A stretch of DNA of 64,000 nt from assembly GCA_003415625.1 (NCBI GenBank), contig PYIU01000010.1:1982501-2046500 (forward strand). The letters run 5' to 3'. The position numbers and the translations under genes were made by a program. Origin of the DNA: Aquanectria penicillioides. Its lineage: Eukaryota > Ascomycota > Sordariomycetes > Hypocreales > Nectriaceae. Shown here piece after piece: positions 44,196-56,459 of this stretch. The stretch's first letter is position 1; the number at the start of each line of letters is the position of its first letter. Under the pieces are notes generated by a model. The model did no database searches. It was given only the letters and a program-made list of their open reading frames with translations, and had not been told where the DNA came from.

Positions 44196-47100
44196 CGTGG
44201 CGGAAGTGCTCAGACCTCGTTTTGATTCAAGATGACCCCTCTGTGTGGATTGACGATCGCAATGTCGTCCCGGATGGGCGGATACTAGGCAAATGGAAAA
44301 AGAGTGTGAATATTTGAATATCGAAACCCAAAGAGTGGAGTGCAGGATTCATGTCACAAAGCGAGCCAAAAATAAAAGATGAATACGGTTGAACCCGGCA
44401 GCTTGTCCATAGACGTGAGGGGTTGATGAGGACCGCCACAACGACGTTGGAGAGGTCAGCCCTCGCGGGTAAGAAGCCTATTGGCCCAAATATACCAATC
44501 ATAGCATTTGAATGCCATGTGACTAGAGCTTGTCCATACATTATTGCGTCCATCCCATGGTCATACGATGATGAACATGTGTTGTTTACAATCTTCTGGA
44601 CGTCACGTGTTGACATGGCAACGCCCTTTGGCCGCATAACGGGTCGCATCACCTGTTTTTGGTTGGACACTATCATGCATTAAGAACTTTGAAAAGAGTT
44701 ATTAAATCTTTGGGTAGATTCCCTGACTATTTTTTTTAAGCTTTATATGGTTGTGTCGGGCCTTCTCGTGCATTGTATATTGACTCTAAGTCAATCCATC
44801 CACCCATTCATTAGCCGGAATGCCTAGCATCATGGACGCCGCGTTGTCAGTCTGCATTTGTGCACGTAATGCAAGGTTAAAAGGAAAGAACTTTGGAAAC
44901 GTGCATGCCGTAAGATAATTTTAACTTGATTTCAGTACGTGTTTGACTTGATGTGTCCAACCCAGGAGTCGTGAGTGCTATATTAGGTAAAGGCTGAGAC
45001 GTGCAATGACGCTTCTCTAGTGAAGCCTTGAGAATAAACAGACTCTGATACAACGTAGCTTGTTTTTGGTACGTGACATCAAATCCAAGTGTTATTATTG
45101 GGTACTGAATGGATGCTAGCAGATACTGGCACCATGTTATAGGTATCAATGAAGCACGTTGTATTACCAATTTCTGGTACCTCGGACTTTATCTGAAAAA
45201 GTCCGACTTAAGACTGAAGGAAGTGTGTTTCGTGCTTAAACTGCCTGCATGCTTGAAAATCCTGTCACAATTATCACAGCTACAGGGTGAAATCGGTGTC
45301 ATTGAAGGGTTGATTCCATGTTCTAGCGTAAAGTAGATCTCTATTTATCCTAGGACTTTAGGTGACCTTCCGGATGCTCTATGCAACTGAGCTCCCGATT
45401 AGGAATCCGGTACCAGGAACATAATACCAGCCGTATCTAAGTTTTCATCAGAAACGACACAATCTGTCTAACGTGATCACAATAAATTGTATCGTCGTAT
45501 TGACTAAAACTTAGGGAGATGATAATGGAGAATGATATATCATAATGTAACTGACAATGGAATGGTCACATTCTATTTATTTATAAGTGGCCTCTTGCGA
45601 CGGCGAATTTGGGGGTTTAAGTTCTCTGATTTTAAATCTAAAGAATGTAAGACTAGTAGCGGATTGAAACGCACTAGAGGTGGGTAGGTTACTACTCTAT
45701 GGGAATATAGTCTTCATATCAACCCATCGACACTGCGAAATTCATATCCCATTAGAGCTCCATTTCTATTACGGCCGAGCCCCGACCTGCTGTTATATCA
45801 CACTCTATGAAGACGCGAGAAGGGAGATCCGTGCCATGTTTCGACGCAGTATCCTGCGGATATATTAGCCTAAGAAGTCTATTCTGTGTGTCGCACTAGT
45901 GGATTCGGTAGAATCGTGAACATCGGGTTACGTATGAGCCTAAAAGAACGGTGAAACCAAAATGGTTTTAAAAAAGGTCTTGTTCCAAGCTGTTTCGTGT
46001 CTCGATTGATTGGCCTTTCTGGAGTTAAATGACATAGTGGGGATTAGTCTGACCAATTCTCATTCGGCCCTTTACCAGCCACCTACCACACGGAGGGTAC
46101 TCATTAGAAAAGAAGAAGACGCTGTGATCGAGGTCATTACAAGTGCGGCACACGTTTGACGCCACAGACATCGTTGATTGGGGTCTCTGAGAGGGCGGAC
46201 CTGCGGGTTCTTAGAGTGAGGGAATCCAGGCAGTCTTTGGGCAACGTGACCGGCACGCCAGCCCCCTTGCGGCACGCTATCGTGCCTCTAGGCTTTGCAG
46301 GACACCTTTCGATAGCGTGAGACTTCTTACGCCTCGTCCCATCTGGTCTGGAGGATTATTAATCATACTCCTCATCTCGTAAGATGGGAGACAGCCCGTC
46401 ATTGTCAAGCCTGAGTGGGCTAACATTCCTATTGAACTATGAGGATGAGGTGAGCTCCATCAGGTTTCACCATGGAAAGTCACCTTGGACAATTCAAAGC
46501 CTAACTTCTAAAGTTTCTGGAGTAACATGGACTTTTCATATAGTTGCACAGAGAGGAAAAGTCGAGATTGCATAAAAGGGAGACTTGTCCGCAGTTAAAG
46601 CGCGTGGATCGCCCATGGTGGCAACTGATGAGACAGCAGCTACAAGCACCGGCTAAGAGATAGCTAATAAACTCATACTTGCATCCCCCGTCTTTTCCAT
46701 TTACCTAATATGAAGGTCTTAGTCTTTGTTTTGGCCTCTCTGACGGACTGGGGCTACCAGGTCCAGTACCCGACCCCGGACTCGACACTCGCGATACTTT
46801 CGATTGCGTTAGTTGCTTGAGAAGTCATTGCCCCGTCCCGATACTGCCGTGTAGGCACATCTTTTGCTCACATGTAGTGAGTTTGGTCTATATGATTGGG
46901 AGGAGTCGAGTTGGTTTCCGATATTGACAAAAATTTGCTCCAGTGCCCTTGAATAAATTGACCCGCAACGTAATGGCGATTGCAGCATACGCATTTGTTT
47001 TACGGGCGTACTTAGAGGATATAGATGTTAGGGGCTGCTGTAGAGGATGCAATTGAGGAACATGACAGCTTTGAGCTCTCCCGACCAACAATTACCGGAG

Positions 47101-48104
47101 ATACAATGTCAATTCAATCGAGGAAACCTTACATATACCAATATCTCTGAGTCTTTGAATTCACAATGACCCCTTTTACAGACTGTTTTAACATGCAGAC
47201 TCCTGAATTGGATATATTTCTGAATATTTCAACGTTCCTAATGACTTATCGTTGCTCATGCAAAATGTGTCGGGGTTTGAACCTTCTTGCTGTCTTGGAA
47301 CATTAGTAACTCTATGTAACAAATCAATGATGAGATACTGTCCTCTATGATCGCTGTTACGGACTAGGTTACATATACTTCTTCAGATTTCACCACCTAT
47401 ATCAAGCATGTGAGCCTGAAACAGTTGGAAAATCAGATAGCGCGTGGCACTAATCCCTCTTCGAACGGATACGACTTTTGAGATGCCAGACGATATGAAA
47501 ATGCTGGACTATACTACAAAGTTGGATAATAGTGAACAATATAAATATGCACTCTCTTACAAACATCAAAGACCCAAAGACGGTCGAACTATGTTTCGGG
47601 TTAGAGGCACCAAAGTGATGATGCCAATAGCTCAGTGAGATGGCCGCTTATCACACATATCCTGTAGGGCTAGGTATTGCGAACATCAGGTAAGCCCATT
47701 GTGCTTGAAAAAAGCCCAATTCAAATAGCCCAATTACTAGTACTAACTAGAATTCTTCATTTCAGTGTGCTTAAAGAATTTCTTTCTACAACGCTCAGAT
47801 TTGAGTGAATGTGCTTGTTTTACCATGATATTATGAACTCATTTCAGAATCGCCACTTGACTTGGAACGAAAAATAGGAACAGAGGCTTTGGTGTATTTC
47901 TATAGAGACAAAGTTTAATCTAAAGTGTTCTCTGAGTCCTAACAAAATGCGTGTCTTAGCATCCTGCAAAAGATTATTGTACTAGCTTGTTAGACACGAT
48001 GACTTAGCTTCAAGTACAAATCTTGTCACCTTCCACAAGTAGTCATCATTGAGCACCGAGAAGCTCTTCCATACCACACCCCCTGATTGGAGACTCGTGG
48101 TATC
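44196..48104. other. 3.9-kb gene-empty, AT-rich region
   Basis: Only ORFs under about 150 codons occur on both strands, with no recognised domain, tRNA or clear repeat. A locally GC-richer patch at about 46060-46330 could be a fragment of old mobile DNA, but no transposase or reverse-transcriptase motif is readable. Confidence 0.45.
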
Positions 48105-49528
48105 TTATAAGGTCGTGCCATTGTAAAAGGCCGTGGCCTCGTTGTAGACAGCCTTACGAATGTCTCCCTCAAAGAGCTTTCGGATTCCAGCAACATCATA
48201 TCCCGATGCGAGAGCAAGCTGAAGTTGGATGCGGGATTGTTCTCCATGCAGGAAACCCGAACTTATACTGCAGAATATTAGGGCCGTCTAGGCCAGGGGA
48301 TAGAATACATGACTTACATATTGCGAATCTGAGGACTCGGGACGACTGCCCCGAAGAAGGGACGCAGAGACGCAACGGTGACAACACCCTTGGAGTAAAG
48401 GTCATTGGCGGCGTTAGTAGCAGCAGTGCTGAGACCACCGGGACCAACGCCCATGATAACAATTCCCCTACGACTATCAGTACTCGTATCATGGAAATGC
48501 AAACAGTTGCGACTTACTTGGCGCCATTGGCTGCTGCGGCGTAAAGGAGGCTAGCGTCAAAGCCCTCTAACGAATTGTGAGCAAAGTTCTACTACAGTCG
48601 CATGTGTTTCACTTACGATGGCCGTAGAGGACGACAACTGGAGGGAGGGGATAGGTGAGATTGAAGGGGTTAAAATAGTTCCGAGCCTTTGGCAAGGACG
48701 GGCCATAGAAGAAGTACGGTTGTCCAGCTAGGAACTGACCAATGTACCCTTGATCAATAGCCAAGAATGTTGACGCGGTATTTCCATTGGTCTTTGTTCC
48801 GTAGAAAACCGAGACTAAATGATCATTAAAGGCGATCATGGCTCCACGATCACGCGCTTCAGGATGGATTGCGGTTCTGACGGCGTCATAGAAATTGAAG
48901 GGCCCGTCAGCCGACAGGGCCGAGTTTGGACGCATGGAGCCTGTGGCAATAAACGGCTTGGAACAGTTCAATGTGAGATCGACGCCAAAGGCCTGGACAA
49001 GTTAACATACGAGAACCACATCATGAAAGGAGAAATAGACTTACGGTTTCGGCCAACGTGTTGGTGCCATGAATCATGACAGCTCCAACAATGTCCGAGT
49101 TTGGAGAGCACAATCGCTTGTGCGCATCCATCGAAATGTTCAAAAATCTGTCCGAATTTGCATTGGCACTGCCCGTTCCACTGATATTTCGAACGGCAAA
49201 CTGGGCAATATCAAGGACCTCGCTGACATTGGCGATGAGAGTTTCTGGAGTCAATCCTCCAACGCCACCTCCGTAGTTGATGTTGTCCAAGCGGCCATTG
49301 GTCGAGCCAGACAAGATAGTCCCATCACCAGTATTGTACAGCCTAAAACCAAATTTAGATGGCTTGGGAATCAAAGCTTCTTCTTTATACATACATGACC
49401 TTTGGTAAGGAGGGATCTTTAAAGATCCAGGTCAAACCAGAGTTTGGGTCCTCCCGCCTTTGGATCTGAACCGGGGAGGCCATGGCCGTAGTGGCAACAA
49501 GCACCGTTGCGAAGAGTGAACTGAACAT
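48105..49528 (-). CDS. Secreted L-asparaginase-family protein with altered active-site motifs
   Basis: There are six exons: 49528-49395, 49342-49045, 48992-48617, 48566-48518, 48467-48318 and 48267-48105, with five introns of 50-52 bp; the product is 389 residues. The signal peptide is MFSSLFATVLVATTAMA. The fold is that of type II asparaginases: LYNTGDGTILSGS replaces the usual TGGTIAG loop (nucleophile position T49), HGTNTLAET replaces HGTDT-EET, SMRPNSALSADGPFNFYDAV is the conserved helix, K211 lies in YGTKTNGN, and SRIQLQLALASGYD closes the protein. Thus Thr and Lys of the charge relay remain but the catalytic-site Asp is Asn (N139), and an Asp is inserted in place of Gly in the first motif. 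It may hydrolyse another amide poorly or have a non-catalytic role. All introns are canonical, so the gene looks intact. Confidence 0.85.
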
Positions 49529-51562
49529 GGCGTGGGAGTATCTTTGTCTTCACCTGCAAAATGTGAGTGTCGCTTCATAATAAGAAAATTTCTTTAACTC
49601 CTTTTATACGTTTTCCAAGTCCAACAGAACATGCTCCATGCACGGCTTATCGGAGCGTCATAGCCTCGCACCTATTACAAATAGCGTGTTTTGCACGCAT
49701 CAGTTGGATTTTGCTATTATGTAACGAAGAAGAGATGCATATCTATGATATCGAATATTGTTTCTTTTATCAATGGTAGTCAAAGGCGGTGATAGCAGAA
49801 GCCTCGCTTCGGGGGGGACGGGTCGACCCCGAGGCACCCCAATCTTCCCCACGCTAGAGTGACCCATGGTTCGTTTCGTTATCCTACCAGAGCTGGCGGG
49901 GCACAAACCTGGGGGTCTTCCAGTGTTCCAATGTGGAATCTCTTCACGTGACAAGAAACCCATTCGTGAGCCCTGTTTCACTCGCATGGAAGAGCGGTGG
50001 ACCATTTCTTTCTTTCCGTCCTCAGTCAGCTCATATCAGTCACTACAGGCTGCCTTCTACTCGCAGCAAGGGTAGATATCACCCACCATGCCACCTCTAC
50101 ATTAGTGAGAGTCGGTATATGTACTAGTTCTGCGATATTAGCTACTAGGAACGGGGCCCAATAATTTGATAGCTAGCCAGATGGTTTCTATGCATGCCCT
50201 GCCGAAAGTCCCGACGGAACTGCTCCCATCTAGACATCTTACAGTAGCAAAGCAATGGCCACATATATAGGCGTTGAAGACGGCAAGATCATCTTGACGG
50301 GCTCAAGTTTTCGTCGTAACTTTGGCTCTTAGTTAAATCAAGATATGAGTGCTTGAAGTCGAAATTAGCGGAATATTATTGACATCTTACCTTGACTGCC
50401 ATGGCACTCTCGTTCGGATCAATTCAGGTGTGTTCGGCATCCCGTAATCAATAATTGGCTACGTGTAATATGCAATCTTAACTGGATAGTAGATGGAAGA
50501 CAAAGATAAGAAATTTACGTAAAGCCTTTCTTTGGTATCAGTATGCGTTAGCTATGTGTTGAATGCCAAGAAGCTGTTCGGCTTGCGCGGTCACAGTAGC
50601 CCCTTGCAGGCAGCGACAGCCGGATCTGAGTCGGCGTTGAAGTGGGCTTTGAAAGTACTCTGCATAGAAGGGTGGACTAAATTAATGTGGCATAATTATG
50701 ATGTCCGAAGCTGGTCACTGCTGTTTCGAGAACGGAGTATTTCTCCGATAACGACGCTTGACCGCCACCGTCTTGGCGACTGGACCTTTAAGCCGCCGTG
50801 AACGGACCGGTCAAGTTTTGGACTCTGGACACGCCTTTACATGATCCCTGTATCTTTGGCGTGTATTTTCGTATCGTGCATGGCGCCATGACGTTGAGAG
50901 TAGCTTCAAGAGGCCATGGCTTGCTTGACATATGCAACTGGATGACAAGCCCCGCCGAAATGCCGCCGGTCCACCGGAATCCACAACAAACCTGGTTCGA
51001 TGCTACGATAAAGAACTGCCTCCATTGTAATTAGGACCCGTTGGAATGTTTAGCTCTCAGTCCTTGTCCCCATGGATCTGGCTGGTTCATCAGCAACTCT
51101 TGTTCATGTAGGAGCGATATAGAAGCCACTTGGACCCCACCTATCGACCACCGCCACCACAAGCAAACATCACGTCCAAGTTGGATTTTTTTTTTAGGCT
51201 CTGATAGGGGTGCAATTATCGCTACTACAGGTACCCTTTGTCTCGGCAACGTCGACGACCCCAAAACCGAACCTTCTCCGCGTAAATTGTCGTAAAGCGC
51301 ATTGTAATGCAACCTCTGCGGCCCTGTCCAATGCATTTGGCGTCTCAAGGTGGATATCCCTGGACTTAAGGTTAAATCCATCTTTTAGTTCCGAGTCGGA
51401 AGTTTATATTTCAGGCATTATCCTGACAGCGAGAGGGTTTGAAGATATTCTCAGAGCATCGCTGCCCAAGGTATATAAACAGCATATCCCAAACGTACTT
51501 GGTGCCATTTCATCGTCGTCAGACACCCTTTCCACGCCGTCGCCATCTTCATTCTAGCCAAA
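49529..51562. other. Intergenic
   Basis: Region between the divergent asparaginase-like and aldo-keto reductase genes. Several 60-115-codon ORFs are present without domains; none is called. Confidence 0.5.
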
Positions 51563-52845
51563 ATGGTCACGACCCTCCCCTTTGCCGATATTCAAGTGCC
51601 AACGCCTGGCTTCGGCGCCATGGGCTTAAGCCACGCAATGGGTACAAATATGACTTATGAACAAGCCGAGCCCGTTCTGTTGAAAGCCATTGAGCTGGGG
51701 TGCACTTTCTGGGACACTGCCGTAAGTTAAGAGATAGTGGCAATTCGCCCAGACTTCTGAAATATTGACCCTCGCGCAAGGTTGCATACCAGGCTGGTGT
51801 CAACGAGAAGCTCCTTGGAGATTTCATCAGAAAGTACAATGTTCGCGACAAGGTCTTCGGTAGGTTGTCTTATTTTAGGCGCCTTAATATATTGCTAATA
51901 CCGTTTTCCCCCTATAGTTGCCTCCAAGTGCGGTTTCGCAGTTTTTGGTGGTGACCGCATTGTTGACAACTCGCCTTCTCATATCAACGAATACATTGAG
52001 GGGACAATTGAGAGATTAGGGTTCGCACCTGATCTCTACTACCTCCATCGTATTGATCCCCGTGAGTTGTGTGCCTATTGTATATTGCCAATCTCATGTG
52101 CTAATCAGGTCGCCACCACAGAGACCCCTCTCGAAGTCTCAATCCCAGCTCTGGATGCTATTCGAAAGGCTGGGAAGACTAAGTATATTGGCCTTTCTGA
52201 ATGCTCTGCTGAGACTCTCCGCAAGGCCAATTCAAGTAAGTCAAATTTGCAAATTCTTGATGCCTCACCGTAACTGATTTACCTCACTGTAGTTGCCAAA
52301 ATTGATGCCGTTCAGGCTGAATACTCGGCCTTTGAGGCTCTTCATGAGTCCAGCGGCTTGATCGACACGGCCAAGGAACTCGGTGTTGCCTTTGTTGCTT
52401 TCAGCCCGCTCGGCCACGGCTGGTTGGTAGATAACTTTGATTACAAGACTCCGGATGACTTTGCACCTGACGATTTTCGACGAACTGGTAAGCTACCCCT
52501 CAAATTTGATCAATTGTAACAAATGTTTTTATAATTGACTTTGATATAGTGCCTAAGTTCCAGGGCGAGAACTTTTTCAAAAACCGCGCCATTGTAGAAG
52601 AGATGAAGAAAATCTCAACTCGAAAGGGGTGCACTGTAGCCCAAATTGCCCTGGCATGGGTCGCTTCTCAAGGTCTAATTGCCATTCCCGGAACGACAAA
52701 ATCCCACCGTCTAGTTGAAAATTGGGGTGCCACAGATATCGCATTCACTCAGGAGGAATTGAAAGAGCTCCGCGCGCTCATTGAGTCTGCCAAGCCAGAA
52801 GGTGAAAGATTCTCCGCAATTCACGAATCTATGGTCGGACATTAG
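51563..52845 (+). CDS. Aldo-keto reductase
   Basis: There are six exons: 51563-51721, 51781-51859, 51918-52061, 52122-52235, 52293-52487 and 52550-52845, with five introns of 57-62 bp; the product is 328 residues. It is an NADPH-dependent oxidoreductase with a TIM barrel. The catalytic tetrad is visible: Asp in TFWDTAVAYQ, Tyr in the same block, Lys in VASKCGF and His in YYLHRID. The C-terminal cofactor site is [18 protein letters not shown]. It resembles the AKR13/pyridoxal-reductase-like branch in yeasts and filamentous fungi. It lies just upstream, same strand, of two decayed metabolic genes (dehydrogenase and aminotransferase) and may be the intact survivor of a former cluster. Confidence 0.92.
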
Positions 52846-53604
52846 TGAAATATGGGAGCGATGACGTTTGACGCACACTGCCTGTAGGGCGAAGAGACTA
52901 GTTCTGCGAAAAAGCCGTGTACGGCAAAATCAATGAAGATGATACTATTCCAACAAAAAGCTAAACCTCCGTGATTGTAACGGCAGCTTCGGCTCATGGT
53001 TAACGTGGAGTGGTTGTTAACTAGTCGGCTTTGAAGGCTAGTGATGGTCTTGGCACAATCGCTCAATCCACCATCATTTGATACCCTAAGGTTTCCACTA
53101 GTCCAGCGCTAATGCAACTGGATTACTTTTGTGTTCTGATTGGATCAGCACGAAGTCTGTGAGTTGTAGGTAGGACTAACGCGTGCATTCCTATTGCTGT
53201 CCTCAGGATCAGAAGGTCAGTAGCAGGGTACGAAGTTTGGCCAGGGTAGTCATAGACAAGCCCGGGGCCTCTTGACCGATTATGTTTAGCTGCTCGCACA
53301 CTCTTTCTTCTGGACCCTCCACAAACTGCAACAACAACTGTGCTTAATTCTTCTTACACTTAGTGTAACCGTGAAGGGGAATTTAAAACCAAAACAGCCA
53401 ACTAGACTTCTAAGCCTCTCTACAAGTTTTAGGCCCATCTCCTGTATATTCTATTTTGAATGCTGTCGCAGATACATCCGTAGGATCAGGGCAGTTGGGG
53501 CATCCAAGTGCCTGCATTGGGTTGTAGATGAAAGGTTACAGAAACCATGCAATAGTTCAGTAATATTGACGTGCTTCTGCATGGACTTTTCAATTTGAGG
53601 AGCA

Positions 53605-54719
53605 ATGACGAGGGAATGGTTCGACCTCGTCATGGCCAATCAGGAAGACCGTATGTGGACTGTCATGAATGTCTGGGTTTTCAAAATCTAACGTTAATAG
53701 TTACTGTCCTGCTGTCTCTCGAAAATGGCCAAACTATCTCTGGTGCGAAAGCAGAGGTTGTCTACGCTGCTCATTTCATATCTTGGTTTGCAGAGGAAGC
53801 CACTCGTTCCTTCGGAGTCACCATTCCATCATCACTCCCCAATATAACCCTTATGGCTATTCACGAGCCTATTGGCGTTCGCGCTATTATTACTCCGTGG
53901 AACTTCCCTGCTCCTATGATTATGAGGAAGATTACCCCTGCACTAGCTGCTGGCTGCAGTGTGGTTATTGAGCCGCCATCCGAACGCCCTATACTTGCTC
54001 GGATTTCGAAAAGCCTGCCATTGACGCTGGGTTGCTTCCGTCCACAGTCCAAGTTCTTCCAACTCGTGACCGCGAGGCTTCGACCGAGTTAGCCGCCAAC
54101 CCATTGGTGAAGAAAATATCCTTGACCGATTTCACTGGCGTCGGTAAGCTGCTTCCTAAGCTTGCAGGGGGTACGATGAAGAAACTTAGTCTAGAGCTCG
54201 GTGGCAACGCTCCATTCGTCGTCTTCGAAGATGCTGACCTTGACCTTGCTGTTGAGAATGCATTGTTCGCCAAGCTTAGGTGTTCTGGCCAAACTTGCAT
54301 TTGGCAATCTTAACCAATCTTATCTTACGTTCACTGTGCTAATACGAAAAGAGTGCGAACGGGTTTTATGTGCAGAAAGGGATTGCCACAGAATTTACTA
54401 TCAAGATGGTCAAGAAGGCAGCCGCTCTCAAGCTTGACTCCGGTCTTGGAAGCACTACCACGCAAGGTCCTCTTGTCACCAAGGCAGCTGTTGAAAAGGT
54501 CAAGCAGCAAGTCGCAGGTGCAATCTCCAAAGGTGGTAAGACTGAGATTGGAGGTTGTACGCCTGAAGAATTGGCTGGGTTCTTCCATCAGCCAACTGGT
54601 ATTTCTGGCGCTACACAGCAGATGCTAGTTGCTAATGATGAAACGTTTGGGCCCCTGGCTCCAATTTTCGAATTTGAAACCGAAGCGGAGGCTATTCAGC
54701 TCTACAACGACACTGAAGG
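53605..54719 (+). pseudogene. Succinate-semialdehyde-type aldehyde dehydrogenase pseudogene
   Basis: Long stretches match NAD(P)-dependent succinate-semialdehyde dehydrogenases: REWFDLVMANQED, then after a good intron (53650-53699) TVLLSLENGQTISGAKAEVV, ITPWNFPAPMIMRKITPALA, and, in another frame, [37 protein letters not shown] and RCSGQTCI with the catalytic Glu and Cys. A frameshift near 53995-54000 separates the halves. After TCI about 50 bp of non-coding sequence intervenes (perhaps a GC-AG intron), then NGFYVQKGIATEFTIK continues to TEAEAIQLYNDTE, where homology stops. The N-terminal about 80 residues and the C-terminal end are missing. It is therefore inactive as sequenced. Confidence 0.85.
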
Positions 54720-55383
54720 CGCCTCAACTGAGACATGTTCACAATATTCTCTCTTTTGTATCTTAGGATGCTTATTGACAATGCCAAGGAGAAGGCAAAA
54801 ACCACCAGATTCGGGAGCTGGTAGTCCTCTTTTCATGTTTCTTCAATAGCAAACTGATGGGTCTGAGTCAGATTTTCACGAAGTAAAACAATCCAACAGT
54901 GGCATGGCCAACTTATTTTTTACGGGCAGTAGACAGAAGAAATATTCTTAATTCCGATTCTTCTAATTCTTTCCATGAAGTTGGGTAGTCTGCTCAGTGC
55001 TTTATTCCAGGCCGCCAAAAATGAAAAGGTGTGCCAAGGTAAAGACGAAAAAGAAGCGAAAGAGGACTAGTATAGTTGCAAATCCGAATTTATTTGGGCT
55101 TTATAATCGTGGGTTTCGAGCTCATTGGCTTTGAGCATCGGATGTCCGATCAGTGCTTGTCCGCAATGCCCGGTTCACCAACGCAATAGTCCCGTCCACC
55201 AGCACACATTGGAAATCTTATACATGGTGGATAGTAAAGGTTCTATTGCTAATATAACCTTGATAGCATCTAGATATTTAACTATTTTCGAATCTCTTTC
55301 GTCTATGACACTCAGCTCAACATCGTCTACATCACAATAGGATCCGTTGAAACTCTGAGTGCACCTGACATTAATGTTGCCAG
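54720..55383. other. Spacer between the two pseudogenes
   Basis: A short open stretch at about 54769-54825 (DNAKEKAKTTRFGSW) might be further debris. No other coding homology is seen. Confidence 0.35.
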
Positions 55384-56459
55384 GTCGACAAATTTGACCG
55401 AAGTTCCTGCCCAAATTCTCCTGAGTACCTTTCTCTCCCCAGCACCGATCACATCCTTGTTGTTGAATGGACGGCGTCGGGTGGTTGAAAAACTCCAGAG
55501 ACTCGTCCTTTCGAAGACCTCTCGATTTCACCTACCGCCTTATGTCTCTACCATGCAACCGAATGCTTTGAGGGTCTAAAAGCCTACAGAGGTTGATGGG
55601 AAATTGCGCCTCTTTCGTCCAGATCGCAATGGTTATCGGTTGCAATGAGCGCAGAGAGGGGTCCACTACCATCTTTTCCAGCTGAGAAGCTCAAGGACAT
55701 AATATAAACATTACTTCAAATTGATGGTCCAAGTACAGTGCATGCAACCCGGTCCCAAATTTCTATCATACAAAATAGGTAACGAAAATTAAGATGGCTC
55801 CCCAAAGACAAGCCGGGTAATTTGTATATTCAGCCAGCAATTATTGGAACGGGGCAACAGCTTAGATACAAGATTCCTGACTAGGCATTGCTACTAGTGA
55901 TTGCTACGTCGTACAAGTATTTGTCCTATGGCTGTATGGTTCAGAGCGCCTGTTAAGCGAGGCCGGCGCCAGCAACCTGTTGGTGGTCTGGAAGTCGGAA
56001 ATTACTGGCCGTATTGAACTAGTGATCCATGGTCTTGAAAGCAAACTAATTCTCGGCGGCATTACTCGGCAAAGGGTTTTGGATTTGGCACGGTCAAGGC
56101 TTTCGACAGCTCTGGGTGGACTTGCGCCGTTTGATGTTGTCGAGCACGATGTGACTGTCCACGAGATAGAGCGAGCTTGGGGCCGTGGCCAACTCATGGA
56201 GGCTTTTGTCATTGGGGCAGCGGTAAGCTCCTAATTCCAAAATTCTTTATCGTGTTCCCCGATGCTAAACTCGATAACATTATTTTACTACGGCTGTGAA
56301 AACAATTCAGCATGATGGGGTTGACATGGAAATTACTCTGACAAACAATGAAGGGTCAAGCTACAGGGCCCAAATCAAGACTTGACTGGAGTGGAGGACA
56401 TTCAATTCAGCAAGGAGAATAACAGCTGGGAATACGTGACCAACAAGGAGGAGGATTAA
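55384..56459 (+). pseudogene. Branched-chain amino acid aminotransferase pseudogene
   Basis: Fold-type IV (BCAT) sequence is readable in pieces: CPNSPEYLSLPSTDHILVVE, a TGA where Trp is expected (SGG stop KTPETRPFEDL), SPTALCLYHATECFEGLKAY, DGKLRLFRPDRNG, LPSFPAEKLKDII, WLPKDKPGNLYIQPAIIGTG, then a jump to VFVLWLYGSERLLSEAGASN, VVWKSEITGRIELVIHGLES, LILGGITRQRVLDLARSRL, and after an intron (about 56222-56310) DIQFSKENNSWEYV ending TAA at 56459. About 45 central residues, including the region with the PLP-binding lysine, are deleted, and several stops or frameshifts interrupt the first half. The second half is much better preserved. BCATs occur both in leucine/isoleucine/valine metabolism and in some fungal secondary-metabolite clusters. 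Confidence 0.85.

Noticed and set aside
44227..44676. 149-codon minus-strand ORF upstream of the 550-residue gene
   Set aside because: No domain and low-quality composition; the real gene start is clear at 44195 with its own coiled coil.
46060..46330. GC-richer patch as a possible retroelement fragment
   Set aside because: No reverse transcriptase, RNase H or transposase motif could be read in any frame.
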